Source: Bradyrhizobium cajani
Lineage (GTDB): Bacteria; Pseudomonadota; Alphaproteobacteria; Rhizobiales; Xanthobacteraceae
Length of the DNA stretch: 64,000 bases
Assembly: GCF_009759665.1 (NCBI RefSeq)
Contig: NZ_WQNE01000016.1
Coordinates: 62,001 to 126,000 of the forward strand
Reading direction: 5' to 3'
Positions 16,201 to 25,400 of the stretch are shown piece after piece (within the stretch, counting starts at the first letter, position 1; each line of letters opens with the position of its first letter). Position numbers and translations under genes: made by a program. The notes below the pieces were generated by a model. The model was not told where the DNA came from. It worked only from the letters and a program-made list of their open reading frames with translations, and did no database searches.

Positions 16201-16653
16201 ATGCCGTTGTTGGCGTATTTCTGGAAGATCGGCGCGGCGCTGCTCGCGCTCCTGTTCGTTGCGGACTTTTGTCTGATCCCGTCCCCGGTCGCCGAGAAGA
16301 CGGCCATGGACCAACCGGCCATACGCATTCACTCGGATCGCAAATGGCCCGAACGCGTGGTCCTCGATACCAGCATGCCGGTCGTCGTCGCGGCGGCGAC
16401 TGATCTCGCGGCCGCGCAAGCCGCGGCTCCTCTCGACCGTGCAGAGTCGCCGATCATCCGGCCAGAGTCTCCGGCGGTCGCCAACGCACTCGCCATGGCG
16501 AGCACGGGTCCGCCTCCGCGCGAGGTCGTCGCCCGCAAACGACCGCACAAGTCCCAGCACGTTGCAATGAGGTCGAAGCGACACGCGCCGCCGCAGATGG
16601 TTCCGGCGGGGCGTCAGGAACAGTTCGCATGGTTTGGGTACAGGTACTGGTAA
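16201..16653 (+). CDS. Hypothetical protein with one N-terminal membrane segment
   Basis: A 150-residue protein not recognised as a named family. Residues 5-23 (AYFWKIGAALLALLFVADF) form one hydrophobic anchor or uncleaved signal; the rest is polar, Ala/Pro-rich in the middle and very basic near the end (KRPHKSQH, RSKRHAPP), finishing QFAWFGYRYW. The ATG at 16201 is chosen because it places the membrane segment at the N-terminus; longer in-frame readings upstream lack coding character. A perfect FNR/FixK box lies upstream, so the gene may be induced at low oxygen. Function unknown. Confidence 0.6.
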   Translation: MPLLAYFWKIGAALLALLFVADFCLIPSPVAEKTAMDQPAIRIHSDRKWPERVVLDTSMPVVVAAATDLAAAQAAAPLDRAESPIIRPESPAVANALAMASTGPPPREVVARKRPHKSQHVAMRSKRHAPPQMVPAGRQEQFAWFGYRYW

Positions 16654-16688
16654 CACGCGCAAACGTGCGCGCTACGCTTCCCATGAAA

Positions 16689-16712
16689 AGGCCCCGGTCG
16701 ATGCCGGGGCCT
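16689..16712 (-). terminator. Intrinsic terminator of the outer-membrane barrel gene
   Basis: Perfect 9-bp stem AGGCCCCGG/CCGGGGCCT with a 6-nt loop, followed on the minus strand by TTTTCATGG. It is 23 bp past the stop codon of the minus-strand barrel gene. Confidence 0.8.
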
Positions 16713-16735
16713 GAGTTCACCGGGAAGACACAGGC

Positions 16736-17494
16736 TCAATAGCGAGCAGCGACCGGAGCACCGAAACCGCCGAAGCGGTAGTTCAACCGAAGCGTGACCA
16801 TGTCCACATCCTGGCTGATCCCGCTGCCGGTGAGGGTGAACCCGCCGGGCGTGACCACGCCTGCGAAGCCGAAATTGTCACGTCCCATCCAGAGATGGTC
16901 GTACTCGATGCCGACCGACCAGTTCGGCGCAAAACCATATTCCCAGCCGACACCCAGGGCACCACCCCAGCGCGTATGACTTGCAGAAGCCAGGCCGACG
17001 CCGGTGACGTTGTTGAATATATCGAAGCGATTGCGGGTCACGGCGGCGCCGCCCTTCACGTAGAGCAGCGAAGCGTTCCATGCCCAACCGATCTGGGCTG
17101 TGAACAGCCCAATGGCGTCGATCTTGCCCGTCGTCGAGATCAACGGATCGATCAGGCTGACGCGCGTGTTCTTGATCTCGGCCCAATCGCCCTGCGCTTC
17201 CAGACCAAGCACAAACTGATTGGTTTGCCAGCGGTACCCGATCTGTCCACCGGCGAGGCCTCCGGAGCGGTCGGCGCAGCCACCTGCTAACGTCCCGGCG
17301 GGCGTTACGAAGTCGACGCAACCATGACTTTGCCCCCAGCCTCCGTTGGCCCCGATGTAAAATCCGCTCCAGTTGTAGACCGCCACCACCGGCGCCGGCG
17401 GCGGCGCCGCCTTGACGGGCATGTCGGCCGCCATGGCCGGAGCCGCCATACTCAGTGCCACGAAGCCGATCGCAGCAGTCGAAAACTTCCTCAT
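16736..17494 (-). CDS. Outer-membrane beta-barrel protein (Omp25/RopB-like, porin family)
   Basis: A 252-residue exported protein. The signal peptide (MRKFSTAAIGFVALSMAAPAMA) is followed by ADMPVKAAPPPAPVVAVYNWSGFYIGANGG, the standard opening of the small alphaproteobacterial eight-stranded barrels. Alternating strands with aromatic girdles run to the C-terminus, which ends LRLNYRFGGFGAPVAARY. ATG 17494 is preferred to an upstream ATG because it starts exactly at the signal peptide. Such proteins are abundant structural surface proteins; a specific transport function is not supported. Confidence 0.9.
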   Translation of the reverse strand: MRKFSTAAIGFVALSMAAPAMAADMPVKAAPPPAPVVAVYNWSGFYIGANGGWGQSHGCVDFVTPAGTLAGGCADRSGGLAGGQIGYRWQTNQFVLGLEAQGDWAEIKNTRVSLIDPLISTTGKIDAIGLFTAQIGWAWNASLLYVKGGAAVTRNRFDIFNNVTGVGLASASHTRWGGALGVGWEYGFAPNWSVGIEYDHLWMGRDNFGFAGVVTPGGFTLTGSGISQDVDMVTLRLNYRFGGFGAPVAARY

Positions 17495-17672
17495 GGTCTC
17501 GTCCCCTTTTTGTTTGCTCTTTCGTTCAAATTCGCCTGTCGCCCAAAGTGAGTTCTTATGCTGGCTAGCGTGCATAAGGTTCGCGAATATGAGAAAGCTT
17601 ACGCGGCAGGGGACTCGGAGCCCGTATCAAAATGGCAACATCCAAGGGCCATCTCTATGTACCGTAGCGTGC

Positions 17673-17936
17673 TTATTCGATGCTCGGCGCTTCTGACGGC
17701 GGAGGACCCCCGCCATCGCTGAGCCATGCATGGATGTCCGACGCCGGAATGACCCGCCTGGGAACGTGAGGATTGATCGTACCTGCAAAAACAGAAAGGC
17801 CTTCATCGAGCTTTGCGCGTGCGAACAACTTGGCTTCGTCCTCGGTCGCAAACGTCCGCGTCTCGCGCGGACTGCGCTGCCTCGGCAAAATGCCACGCTG
17901 TCGAATTTCAAAGGTGACGTACCAGGTCGGGATCAT
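17673..17936 (-). CDS. Small hypothetical protein
   Basis: An 87-residue protein beginning MIPTWYVTFEIRQRG, with ETRTFATEDEAKLFARAKLDEGLSV in summary form (an E-D-E-A-K-x-F-A-R-x-K helix) and a C-terminal TINPHVPRRVIPASDIHAWL. The ATG at 17936 is preferred over upstream starts because AGAGG precedes it and because the upstream in-frame sequence overlaps a decayed acetyltransferase fragment. It resembles short uncharacterised proteins of Bradyrhizobium by general composition. No function can be assigned. Confidence 0.6.
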   Translation of the reverse strand: MIPTWYVTFEIRQRGILPRQRSPRETRTFATEDEAKLFARAKLDEGLSVFAGTINPHVPRRVIPASDIHAWLSDGGGPPPSEAPSIE

Positions 17937-18020
17937 TGCACCTCTCAACCAGCGAGCCTCCCAGGTTGTGGTGCGATCGTCATCCGCGGGCTTGATGCAG
18001 ATCAAACCCCGCGCTTCGCA

Positions 18021-18084
18021 CGGGCCGGCGGCATCCGGCACATTCTCGTCGAGGACGTGAACGAGATTGAGGTTGCCTGGGAGC
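18021..18084 (+). pseudogene. Fragment of a GNAT acetyltransferase gene
   Basis: This stretch matches the inside of the intact acetyltransferase gene 395 bp downstream. Bases 18031-18049 are identical to 18426-18444, and over 18031-18078 about 88% of bases agree. In frame it encodes GIRHILVEDVNEIEVAW against GIRHILVDDVDEIEIAY of the intact gene, then hits a stop after a few unrelated codons. It looks like a remnant of a tandem duplication. Confidence 0.7.
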
Positions 18085-18196
18085 AACGTCAGCCAATATG
18101 AAGGTGTCGCGCGGCGATGACGATCGGGACGCGTGAGCCGGTGCCACACACAGGACGACATCAAACGGCACGACGCATCGTAAAGGGCAAGGCAGG

Positions 18197-18694
18197 ATGG
18201 AGCATTTCAGCACCGGGCGGCTGACCGCCGAGCGATTGCACGAGGCTCATCTCGCCGACCTCGTCGCGCTGCATCGCGATGCGGACGTGTCCCGCTATCT
18301 CGGCGGGGTGCGGACGCCCGAGGTCACGAAGACCTATCTCGCCACCAACATGGCGCATTGGGACCAGCACGGCTTCGGACTCTGGACGCTGCGAACGCAA
18401 GACGGGGCATTCGCGGGCCGCGCGGGCATCCGGCACATTCTCGTGGACGACGTCGACGAGATCGAGATTGCCTACGCGTTCAAACGCGAATTCTGGGGCC
18501 TGGGATTTGCAAGCGAGATCGCGAGCGCGCTGACGGACTTCGGGCTGTCACACCTCGAGCTGCCGTCTCTCATCGGCATCGTCTACACCGGGAACGGCGC
18601 ATCGCGCCGCGTGCTGGAGAAGTCGAGCTATCTGCTCGAGCGGAGCACGATCCGTCACGGCGAGGACGTCGTGATCTACCGCAAACGGCGGTAA
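18197..18694 (+). CDS. GNAT family N-acetyltransferase (RimJ/RimL type)
   Basis: A 165-residue acetyltransferase: LTAERLHEAHLADLVALH opening, central GLWTLR strand, the IEIAYAF strand that precedes the CoA site, and WGLGFASEIASALTDFG as the acetyl-CoA loop and helix, followed by IVYTGNGASRRVLEKSSYL, the conserved asparagine/helix typical of the RimJ/RimL subgroup. The acceptor substrate is unknown (protein N-termini or small amines are both possible). A decayed partial copy lies just upstream in the same orientation. Confidence 0.88.
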   Translation: MEHFSTGRLTAERLHEAHLADLVALHRDADVSRYLGGVRTPEVTKTYLATNMAHWDQHGFGLWTLRTQDGAFAGRAGIRHILVDDVDEIEIAYAFKREFWGLGFASEIASALTDFGLSHLELPSLIGIVYTGNGASRRVLEKSSYLLERSTIRHGEDVVIYRKRR

Positions 18695-18755
18695 CGACAG
18701 AACCATTTGACTGGCCAGACGTCATCATTCACCGCGACGACGCAGACCACGCTAC

Positions 18756-19136
18756 TCAGCTGCCTTTGGGTTTTCGACCGCGTGCACCCGGTTTCGCCGG
18801 TACGCTCCTTCCATACTTGGTCCACCAGGCCGTCAGCGCCTCCATCGTGGGACCGAGCCCGCGCGCCTTTTCGGTAATCTCGTATTCGACCCGAAGCGGC
18901 ACCTCCGCGAATACGGTGCGCGAGACCAATCCGTCCGCCTCGAGCTCGCGGAGCTGCGCCGTCAGCATGTGCTGGGTGATACCCGGGATCGCCTTGCGCA
19001 GCTCCCCGAAGCGGTAGATCCGCTGGTTGAGCAGCCACATGATCTCCAGCTTCCACTTGCCAGAGAGCAACGCGAATGCGCGCCGCATCTCCTCGTGCAT
19101 GTTGATCTCTCGATTGGCCATAGTCTGCTTTTCCAT
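18756..19136 (-). CDS. HxlR-type winged-helix transcriptional regulator
   Basis: A 126-residue MarR-like HxlR domain protein: ALLSGKWKLEIMWLLNQRIYRFGELRKAIPGITQHMLTAQLRELEADGLVSR is the family core (short form: GKWK...RFGEL...I..ITQ..L...L..LE.DGL). No cysteine is visible in the core, so redox sensing of the YodB type is unlikely. It is divergent from a DoxX gene and a short-chain dehydrogenase, the usual targets. The intergenic region contains three TACTT repeats (19136, 19159, 19178). Start could also be the internal ATG at 19121. Confidence 0.9.
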   Translation of the reverse strand: MEKQTMANREINMHEEMRRAFALLSGKWKLEIMWLLNQRIYRFGELRKAIPGITQHMLTAQLRELEADGLVSRTVFAEVPLRVEYEITEKARGLGPTMEALTAWWTKYGRSVPAKPGARGRKPKGS

Positions 19137-19287
19137 ACTTACTGCAAATTATTCATCCTACTTGCGAAAATCAATCTTACTTAGCATCTTCGACATAAGA
19201 CGAAAGCGCGCGGACGAACGTCGCGCATCCAGACCAACGACGAGATGAAAGACAGATCGCCGCTGCAACGGCGATCAAAGCGACCTC

Positions 19288-19677
19288 ATGGCTGCAATTT
19301 ACACATACTGGATCAGCACGGCACTTCTGTGCCTGCTGTATCTCGCTTCCGCTTACATGTACGTCACCAAGGGAGACAGGGTCCGCCAGGTGCTCGGCGA
19401 GCTCGGCTACCCGTCCTACCTCGTGCCATTCATGATCGTCGTGAAGATATTGGGCCCGGTCGCGATCCTGTTGCGCTTTAGCATGGCGCTCAGCGATCTC
19501 GCCTATGCCGGCATCTTCTACCACCTGCTGTTGGCCGGCCTTGCTTATGTCGGCGTTCGGAAGCCGGGCGGCGCATTGCCGGCCGCGGTGGGCCTCGCGT
19601 TACTGGCCGCCTCGTTCGTCACGCAGAACGCTGCTCGCGAAGTCCCGTCGCCCTATGCGCAAGCGGCGACGTTCTGA
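19288..19677 (+). CDS. DoxX-like family membrane protein
   Basis: A 129-residue protein with four hydrophobic helices (about 5-27, 45-65, 70-92 and 97-113) and the DoxX-type segment VRQVLGELGYPSYLVPFMIVVKILGPVAIL in abbreviated form (LGYP.Y...............K.LG..AIL). Function of such stand-alone DoxX-like proteins is unclear; they often accompany HxlR regulators, as here, and are thought to act in redox or quinone stress. Transcribed divergently from the HxlR gene and 42 bp upstream of the SDR gene. Confidence 0.82.
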   Translation: MAAIYTYWISTALLCLLYLASAYMYVTKGDRVRQVLGELGYPSYLVPFMIVVKILGPVAILLRFSMALSDLAYAGIFYHLLLAGLAYVGVRKPGGALPAAVGLALLAASFVTQNAAREVPSPYAQAATF

Positions 19678-19719
19678 CGCGCGCCTGCACCATCAACAAA
19701 CCATGGAAGGGATTTGAAC

Positions 19720-20463
19720 ATGAACCGCATTCAAGGCAAAGTTGCCATCATCACAGGTGCAGGACGCGGCATCGGCCGTGCCACAGCCAGCCTATTCGCA
19801 GCGGAAGGTGCGAAGGTGGCCGTCCTTTCCCGCACGCCCGCGAATGTGGACGCCGTCGTCGCGGAAATCGAGGCTGCCGGCGGCACCGCGATCGGAGTCG
19901 TTTGCGACCTCAGCGATCCCAGTCAGATCAAGTCGGCGGTGGACAAGGTGATCGCCGCCTATGGCCGGATCGATATCCTGGTGAACAACGCCTTCGACCC
20001 ATCCGTGCCGTGCTCGTCCATCGTCGGTCTCCCGGTGGAGCAGTTGCAGCGCAATTTCGAGATGGGGCCAATCGCTTATCTGCGCATGATGCAGGCCTGC
20101 TATCCGCACCTGAAGGCGAGCGGAGAAGGACGCGTCATCAACTTTGGTTCGATGGCGGGTGTCATGGGCCTGATCGGCTATGGCCCCTACAACATGGCGA
20201 AGGAAGCGGTCCGGGCCCTGACCCGAACCGCCGCACGAGAATGGGGTGCCGACAGGATCACCGTGAACAACGTCCTGCCACTTGCGGACACGTGGGGACC
20301 CGACGCCGATGTGCCCGCGCCGTCCAACGCACTCGCCCGTTACGGTTCGCCGGAAAAGGACGTCGCACCGGCCGTCCTGTTTCTCGCGAGCCGGGATGGG
20401 CAATTCCTGACCGGCTACAGTCTCACCGCCGACGGCGGCGCGGTCATCGACGGCGCGCGCTAG
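19720..20463 (+). CDS. Short-chain dehydrogenase/reductase (SDR)
   Basis: A 247-residue classical SDR. The nucleotide-binding motif TGAGRGIG lies at the N-terminus, NNAFD replaces the usual NNAG structural motif, Ser of INFGSMAG and YNMAK supply the catalytic Ser-Tyr-Lys, and the C-terminus ends LTADGGAVIDGAR. ATG 19720 is used because GGAAGG is spaced 9 nt before it; a TTG two codons earlier is possible. Substrate unknown. It forms a probable two-gene operon with the DoxX-like gene under HxlR control. Confidence 0.9.
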   Translation: MNRIQGKVAIITGAGRGIGRATASLFAAEGAKVAVLSRTPANVDAVVAEIEAAGGTAIGVVCDLSDPSQIKSAVDKVIAAYGRIDILVNNAFDPSVPCSSIVGLPVEQLQRNFEMGPIAYLRMMQACYPHLKASGEGRVINFGSMAGVMGLIGYGPYNMAKEAVRALTRTAAREWGADRITVNNVLPLADTWGPDADVPAPSNALARYGSPEKDVAPAVLFLASRDGQFLTGYSLTADGGAVIDGAR

Positions 20464-20593
20464 CCATGACAGAGCAACTGACGGCGGCGCGAGCCGCCGG
20501 TCCTCCTGCGCGATGACGGCGACAGCACGCCACCGCGCACGAGGTTGAGCCCCCGAGTATCGCTGCTGACCAGAAGCGCGGTGCCTCCTACGC

Positions 20594-20674
20594 CGTCATT
20601 GCGAGCGCAGCGAAGCAATCCAGACTGTCTCCGCGGAAACGATTCTGGATTGCTTCGCTGCGCTCGCAATGACG
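20594..20674. repeat. Long palindromic repeat (REP/BIME-like)
   Basis: A perfect 31-bp inverted repeat: left arm 20594-20624 (starts CGTCATTGCGAGCGCAGCG), right arm 20644-20674, loop 19 nt. It is intergenic between convergent genes. This type of palindrome is common between genes in Bradyrhizobium and Rhodopseudomonas genomes (general knowledge). It could also act as a bidirectional RNA hairpin. Confidence 0.9.
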
Positions 20675-20714
20675 ATGAGGCCGCAGCCGGGTATCGCGTA
20701 TCCCGAATGGAGCC

Positions 20715-20954
20715 CTACCTGAAATACCCCAGCACCAGATCCACGTCCGCGCTGCCTGCGACCGTGCCGTTCAGCTCGGCGTCGATGACGCGGCGGCAGG
20801 CTTCGATCGCGGCATGGTCGCCGAGGTCGTTGGCGGCTTCGAGCACGAGCCAGGCGGCGTCGACCGACGCCTTGTCCGGCGCACCGCCGCCGAGATCGGC
20901 GGCCGGCGCCTTGTTGATCTTCTTGCGAACCGCAGTGCCGAATTGAGGCAACAT
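20715..20954 (-). CDS. Small hypothetical protein
   Basis: A 79-residue acidic/neutral protein with no recognised domain: a basic N-terminus (VRKKINKAP), then a helical central region (AAWLVLEAANDLGDHAAIEACRRVID, given as A-W-L-V-L-E-A-A-N-D) and AELNGTVAGSADVDLVLGYF. GAGGGGAG sits at a suitable distance before the ATG, and the gene starts 20 bp after the DUF2336 stop, so the two are probably one operon. Function unknown. Confidence 0.65.
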   Translation of the reverse strand: MLPQFGTAVRKKINKAPAADLGGGAPDKASVDAAWLVLEAANDLGDHAAIEACRRVIDAELNGTVAGSADVDLVLGYFR

Positions 20955-20974
20955 TTCAGATACTCCCCTCTGGC

Positions 20975-22093
20975 TCAGTGAACCTGAAGCTCGGGCTGAC
21001 GGCCCGCATCGGCACCCGCGCTATTCTTGCGCGACTGGTAGAACTTTAGGATGCTGCGCGACGTCTCGATCTTGAGCCGCCCGAACTCGCGTTCGTTGTC
21101 CTGAAGGTCGCGCGCGGTGATCAGATGATCCTTGGCGCCGAGGAACAGCAGCGACATGGTCGTGTCCCAGGAGAAGTCGAGTGCCTTGCACAGCACCAGG
21201 ATCATCTCGCGGTTGCGGTCCATCAGCGCACGCTCGATCACGTCGACCGGCAGCGACGACAGCAGCGACAGGCCGATCTGCACCTCGTCGAAGCGATGCT
21301 GGCGCGCATAGTTCGAGATCGAATCCTGGTTGAGGTTGCCCTGGCGGAACTGCGTCGTCACCACGCGCTTGGCGACGAAATAGCTGCGCGAGGACGGGCC
21401 GAACTTGGACTGCAGATCGCCGGTGACCTCGGTCACCGAGCTCTGGATCTGCGCCATCATCTCGGGGCGCTCGGTCCCGAGCCGGCGGCGGACGTCTTCC
21501 GAGGCCTTCGAGATCAGCTGCTGGAAGATGTGGCGCGGCACGTCCTTGCGCAGGCCGAGCTGCTCGGCGAGGATCGAGTCGCCCTCGGCGCGGCGGACCA
21601 TGTGCAGGAGGCCCGAGCCGGAGAAGCGCGCACCCTCGTTCTTCGCAACCGAGGTCACGACCTCCTGGTTGCCGCGCTTGACCAGCACGTCGGTCACGGC
21701 CTCGCCGATCGACTTGCGCTGGGCGATCGCGAGCAAATGCGACTGGCCCTTGGTCATGGCGCTCTCGAGCAGCATCTTCTCGTCAATACGATTGGAATCG
21801 CGCAGCACGGGACCGGCGACCTCGATCTCATCGTCCAGCGCAAGCTTCTCGATGACGTTGAGCGGAGCGTGGTCGCAGGCCGACATCAGCTCCGAGAGCT
21901 GCGCACGAGCGGCCACCTCGATCTCGTCGGCGAGCCGGCCGATGACCTCGCCGAACATGCTGATCTCGTCGTCGCTGTAGCGGCCGGTGATCAGGATGTC
22001 GGTCGCATGCCACAACGCCTTCGCCCGACTTTCGTCGGTGCCGCGCGCGATCGCGTCGTCCAGATCCTGTAGCAGCGATTTCGCCCCGTCCAT
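20975..22093 (-). CDS. DUF2336 domain protein
   Basis: A 372-residue soluble protein of the alphaproteobacterial DUF2336 family, built of helical HEAT-like repeats (LLQDLDDAI, DILITGRYSDDEISMFGEVI, ALDDEIEVAGPVLRDS, LLAIAQRKSIGEAVTDVLV and so on). The C-terminal half carries a distinct helical domain ending IETSRSILKFYQSR. Function has not been established; links to surface sensing or signalling are speculative. Followed by a coupled 79-residue gene. Confidence 0.88.
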   Translation of the reverse strand: MDGAKSLLQDLDDAIARGTDESRAKALWHATDILITGRYSDDEISMFGEVIGRLADEIEVAARAQLSELMSACDHAPLNVIEKLALDDEIEVAGPVLRDSNRIDEKMLLESAMTKGQSHLLAIAQRKSIGEAVTDVLVKRGNQEVVTSVAKNEGARFSGSGLLHMVRRAEGDSILAEQLGLRKDVPRHIFQQLISKASEDVRRRLGTERPEMMAQIQSSVTEVTGDLQSKFGPSSRSYFVAKRVVTTQFRQGNLNQDSISNYARQHRFDEVQIGLSLLSSLPVDVIERALMDRNREMILVLCKALDFSWDTTMSLLFLGAKDHLITARDLQDNEREFGRLKIETSRSILKFYQSRKNSAGADAGRQPELQVH

Positions 22094-22308
22094 CTCGATA
22101 CCCCAATTCTTGGCGCGCCGTCCCGCCGCTCGTGGCGAGACCGGATTCCTCAGACATCGACGTTAGAGATCAAACGCGAGAATTCGGTAAAATCGGCAAA
22201 TCAGTTTTGCCGACTAAAATTCATTCAAATGCGAGGGATTGGATTTACCGGCGGGAGAGAGTTCCGCAGCCGCGCGGGATGACGAGGACTGCGAAGCTGC
22301 TCGGCCTT

Positions 22309-22421
22309 CATGGTTCGAGACGCGCCGAAGACGGCGCTCCTCACCATGAGGGTCTAAGATGTCGCCGAGTACCAGGACCTCATCCTGAGGGCCCGCCGAA
22401 GGCGGGCGTCTCGAAGGATGG
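22309..22421. repeat. Pair of dispersed palindromic repeat units
   Basis: Two related units face each other: 22309-22351 (CATGGTTCGAGACGCGCC... ending CCTCACCATGAGG) and 22378-22421 (CCTCATCCTGAGG... ending GTCTCGAAGGATGG). The stretch 22094-22470 between the DUF2336 and AsmA-like genes contains these units and no gene that can be supported. Similar units occur at 46313-46446. Confidence 0.75.
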
Positions 22422-22470
22422 CCACAACGACGCTGCCGGCCAAGCTCTTCGAATGGCGTTGCCTGCCGCC

Positions 22471-25400
22471 CTACGGATTCTGTGGCGTCAGCACCAGCGG
22501 CGGCTTTGGCTTGGGCTTTGCGGGCGGCGGGCCCGGGGCCGGCCTCACCTCGATCGGCGGCGGCAAGGGTGTGACCTGCTGGCTCGCGAGCGGCGGGCTC
22601 TGCACCGCGGGGGCCGCCTGCGGCGCTTTCGGCGTCGGCGCCGCCTTCGACTTCGGCGGCGCGCGGCGCGGATCGCGGCCGGGCATCGGCACGTCCAGCA
22701 CCGACGGCTCGGGCACCGGGTCGGGCGAGACCAGCGTCGGCAGCGCGGCGGTGGCCGGCGGCGGCTCGCCGCGCTCGATCGCATCGAGCCGGCGCGTCTC
22801 GCGGTCGATGGTGCGCACCGCAAGCCAGGAGGACAGCGGCGCGAGGTCGATGGTGCGATTGAGCTTGTCGGGTGGACCTGCCGCGAACAGCTGGATCTCC
22901 GGCGGGGCGCCGGAGAGCCCGGTCATGATCGGCGTCAGGCTGGCGCGGATGTCGGCCTGGTCGGCGGGAATGTCGTAGCCGCCGGAGACGATGGCGCGGG
23001 CGTTCTTCGCCTCGAGCTGCGTCGCACCGACGCGCAGCCGTCCGTCGCGGATCGTGAACGGGATCTGCGCCGAGGACACGGCGATCGGCGCGGCCGACAG
23101 CGCGGGCTCGACGAGCTGCCGCAGCCTGTTGTCGTCGGCGACCTGGCCGCCGTCGCTGGCGCGGATGGCGATCTCGAAGGCGCGCGGATTGAGGCCGGCA
23201 ATCTCGGCGGCGTCGAGCGTCACCGTGCCGTTGCCGGCGAGCGCGCCGGTCAGGGCCGCGACGCTGCGGCCCTGGCTCGTCAGCGCCATCTGCACCGAGG
23301 CGCGTCCCTTGGGCAGCGCGAGATCGCGGTAGCGCAGCGCGGTCGCATCGACATTGCTGAGCTCGATACGCGCGTTCAGCGCAAGACCATTGGCGCCATT
23401 GCGCGCGTCGAGGCTGGCCGACATCTCGCCGCCGCCGATCCCGCCCTTGAGGCCATCGAGCGCGAGCGACTGGCCGTCGCCCCTGATCATGCCGCCGACG
23501 GGGCGCAGCTCGATGCCGCCGGGCAGAGTCCCGCGCAGCGCCTGGAAGGCGATCCGGCCGCGCCAGCCGTTGACGAGCCCTGCGCTCAGCGGCTCGCCGG
23601 AATCGCGCCCGGCGGCGCCGATGGCCATCGCGAGTGCCGGCGCAAGATCGAGCGTATCGAGGCCCACCTCGCCATCGACGCTCTTCTCCTGATCGAGCGT
23701 CACCGTCAGACGGCCGCGCAGATGCGAGCCGGCCGTGCTGCTGTCGAGATCGTCGAAGGTCAGGCGATTGCCGGACAGGCCGACGCGGGCGGACAGGTTC
23801 ACACTCTGCACCGACTTGTCGGCCGGCCTGGTCCCGAACAGCGGCGCCAGATTGACGTTGCGCACGCGCAGGCTCGCGCTGCCCTTGGATGCCGACCAGT
23901 CGAAGCTGCCCTGCGCATCCGCGTCCAGCCCGCCGCCGCTGAGCTTTGCATTCACTTGCAGCGGCTTCTGCCAGGCGCCGCTCGCCTTGCCCTCGAACTG
24001 CGAAGCGCCCTCGCCCGCGGCCGCCACCTGATCGAGGCCGAGCAGCGCCAGCAATGCGCCGGCCTGCGGCGCCGAGACCTTCGAGTCGAGCGTGAAATCG
24101 CTGTTGCGCAATCTGTCGATATCGATGCCGCCAATGGCGGCCGCCGGCGCCTGCGCGGCCAGCGTCGCGGTGGCTTTGAGCTGCGGCGCGTCGAGATCGA
24201 GCACCACGCGTGCATCGCTGCGATCGGCATGTTCGGCGTTCTTGTCGAGGCTGAGGTCGAGCTTCAGGCGCGTGGCGCCCGGCAGCGGCGGCGCGATCGC
24301 ATCGAAGCGCGCGCGCACCGAAGGCGCAAACGGCTCGATCAGCGCAGTGAGCTCGCGCAGCGAGTTGGCCGACGATTTCAGCGCGAGCCGGCCGGTCGCC
24401 TTGGCGCGGTCGAAGCTGCCGCTCGCCTCCGTGGTGACGCCACCCGCCTGACCGAACCGCAACTGCTCCAGCGACAGCGCCGCCGGGCCGTAGCCGAGCT
24501 TCGCCGTGAACGGCCGCAGCTCCTGGCCGGCGGAGATCGCGCGGCCGATGTCGAGCGAGAGCCTGGCTTCCTCCGGCCATTCACCTTGCGGCCCGGCGAG
24601 CGCGCGCACAAAGCTCGCGGCGGCATCGAGATCGAGACGATCGGCCTTCAGCTCCGCGTTGATCCGCGAGCCCTTGCTCGCGCCGGTCTGCGCGAAGTCG
24701 ATCCGTCCCTCGACCGCACCTCCGTCGATGTCGGCCTTCAGCCTGTCGATGGCGAGATGGTTGGCCGCAATCGTCACCTCGCCGGCGAGGCGCAGCGGCC
24801 GCGTGCTGCGGCGGTTGACCTCGCTGCGGCCCTGGAGCCAGGCCACCAGCGTATCGGGATCGGAGGATTCGACGCTGAGACGGCCGCTGAAACTGTCGGC
24901 ACCGGGGGCCGCGCCGTTGAGCGAAAGCTGCGTCATGCCGGGGGCGCGCAGCTCGAGCCGCTGGAAGGTCCAGGACCGGCCGTCGGTCCTGAGCTCGGCG
25001 GTGATGTTCTGGAGCGGCCGCGCGCCCAGCATGATCTGGTCGGAGTTGAATTCGATCTGCGCCGGGATCGGCGCCTGCGGGATCGCCGCGAGACCTGCGC
25101 GCAGCGCCGGCAGGACGCGCAACGGCTCGGCATCGTTCCTGGCCGCCAGCTTGTCCGCATCGACCTGGCGCGCCGAAAGCACCGCGCGCAGCAGCGGCGA
25201 GGTGCCGAACCTGAGGTCGCCGACGCCGCCGAGCTTCAGCGCCGAGTCTTCAGGGCCAAAGCTCGCGTCGATCTGATCGAACTTCGCGCCGGCCGGATCG
25301 GCCTTGAGCTTTGTCGTGAGCTTCCAGGGCGTCGGTCCCGGCTCGCCCGCCTTCTTGACCGCGGGCACGGCGAGCGTCAGCACGCCGTCGAATTTCGGCA

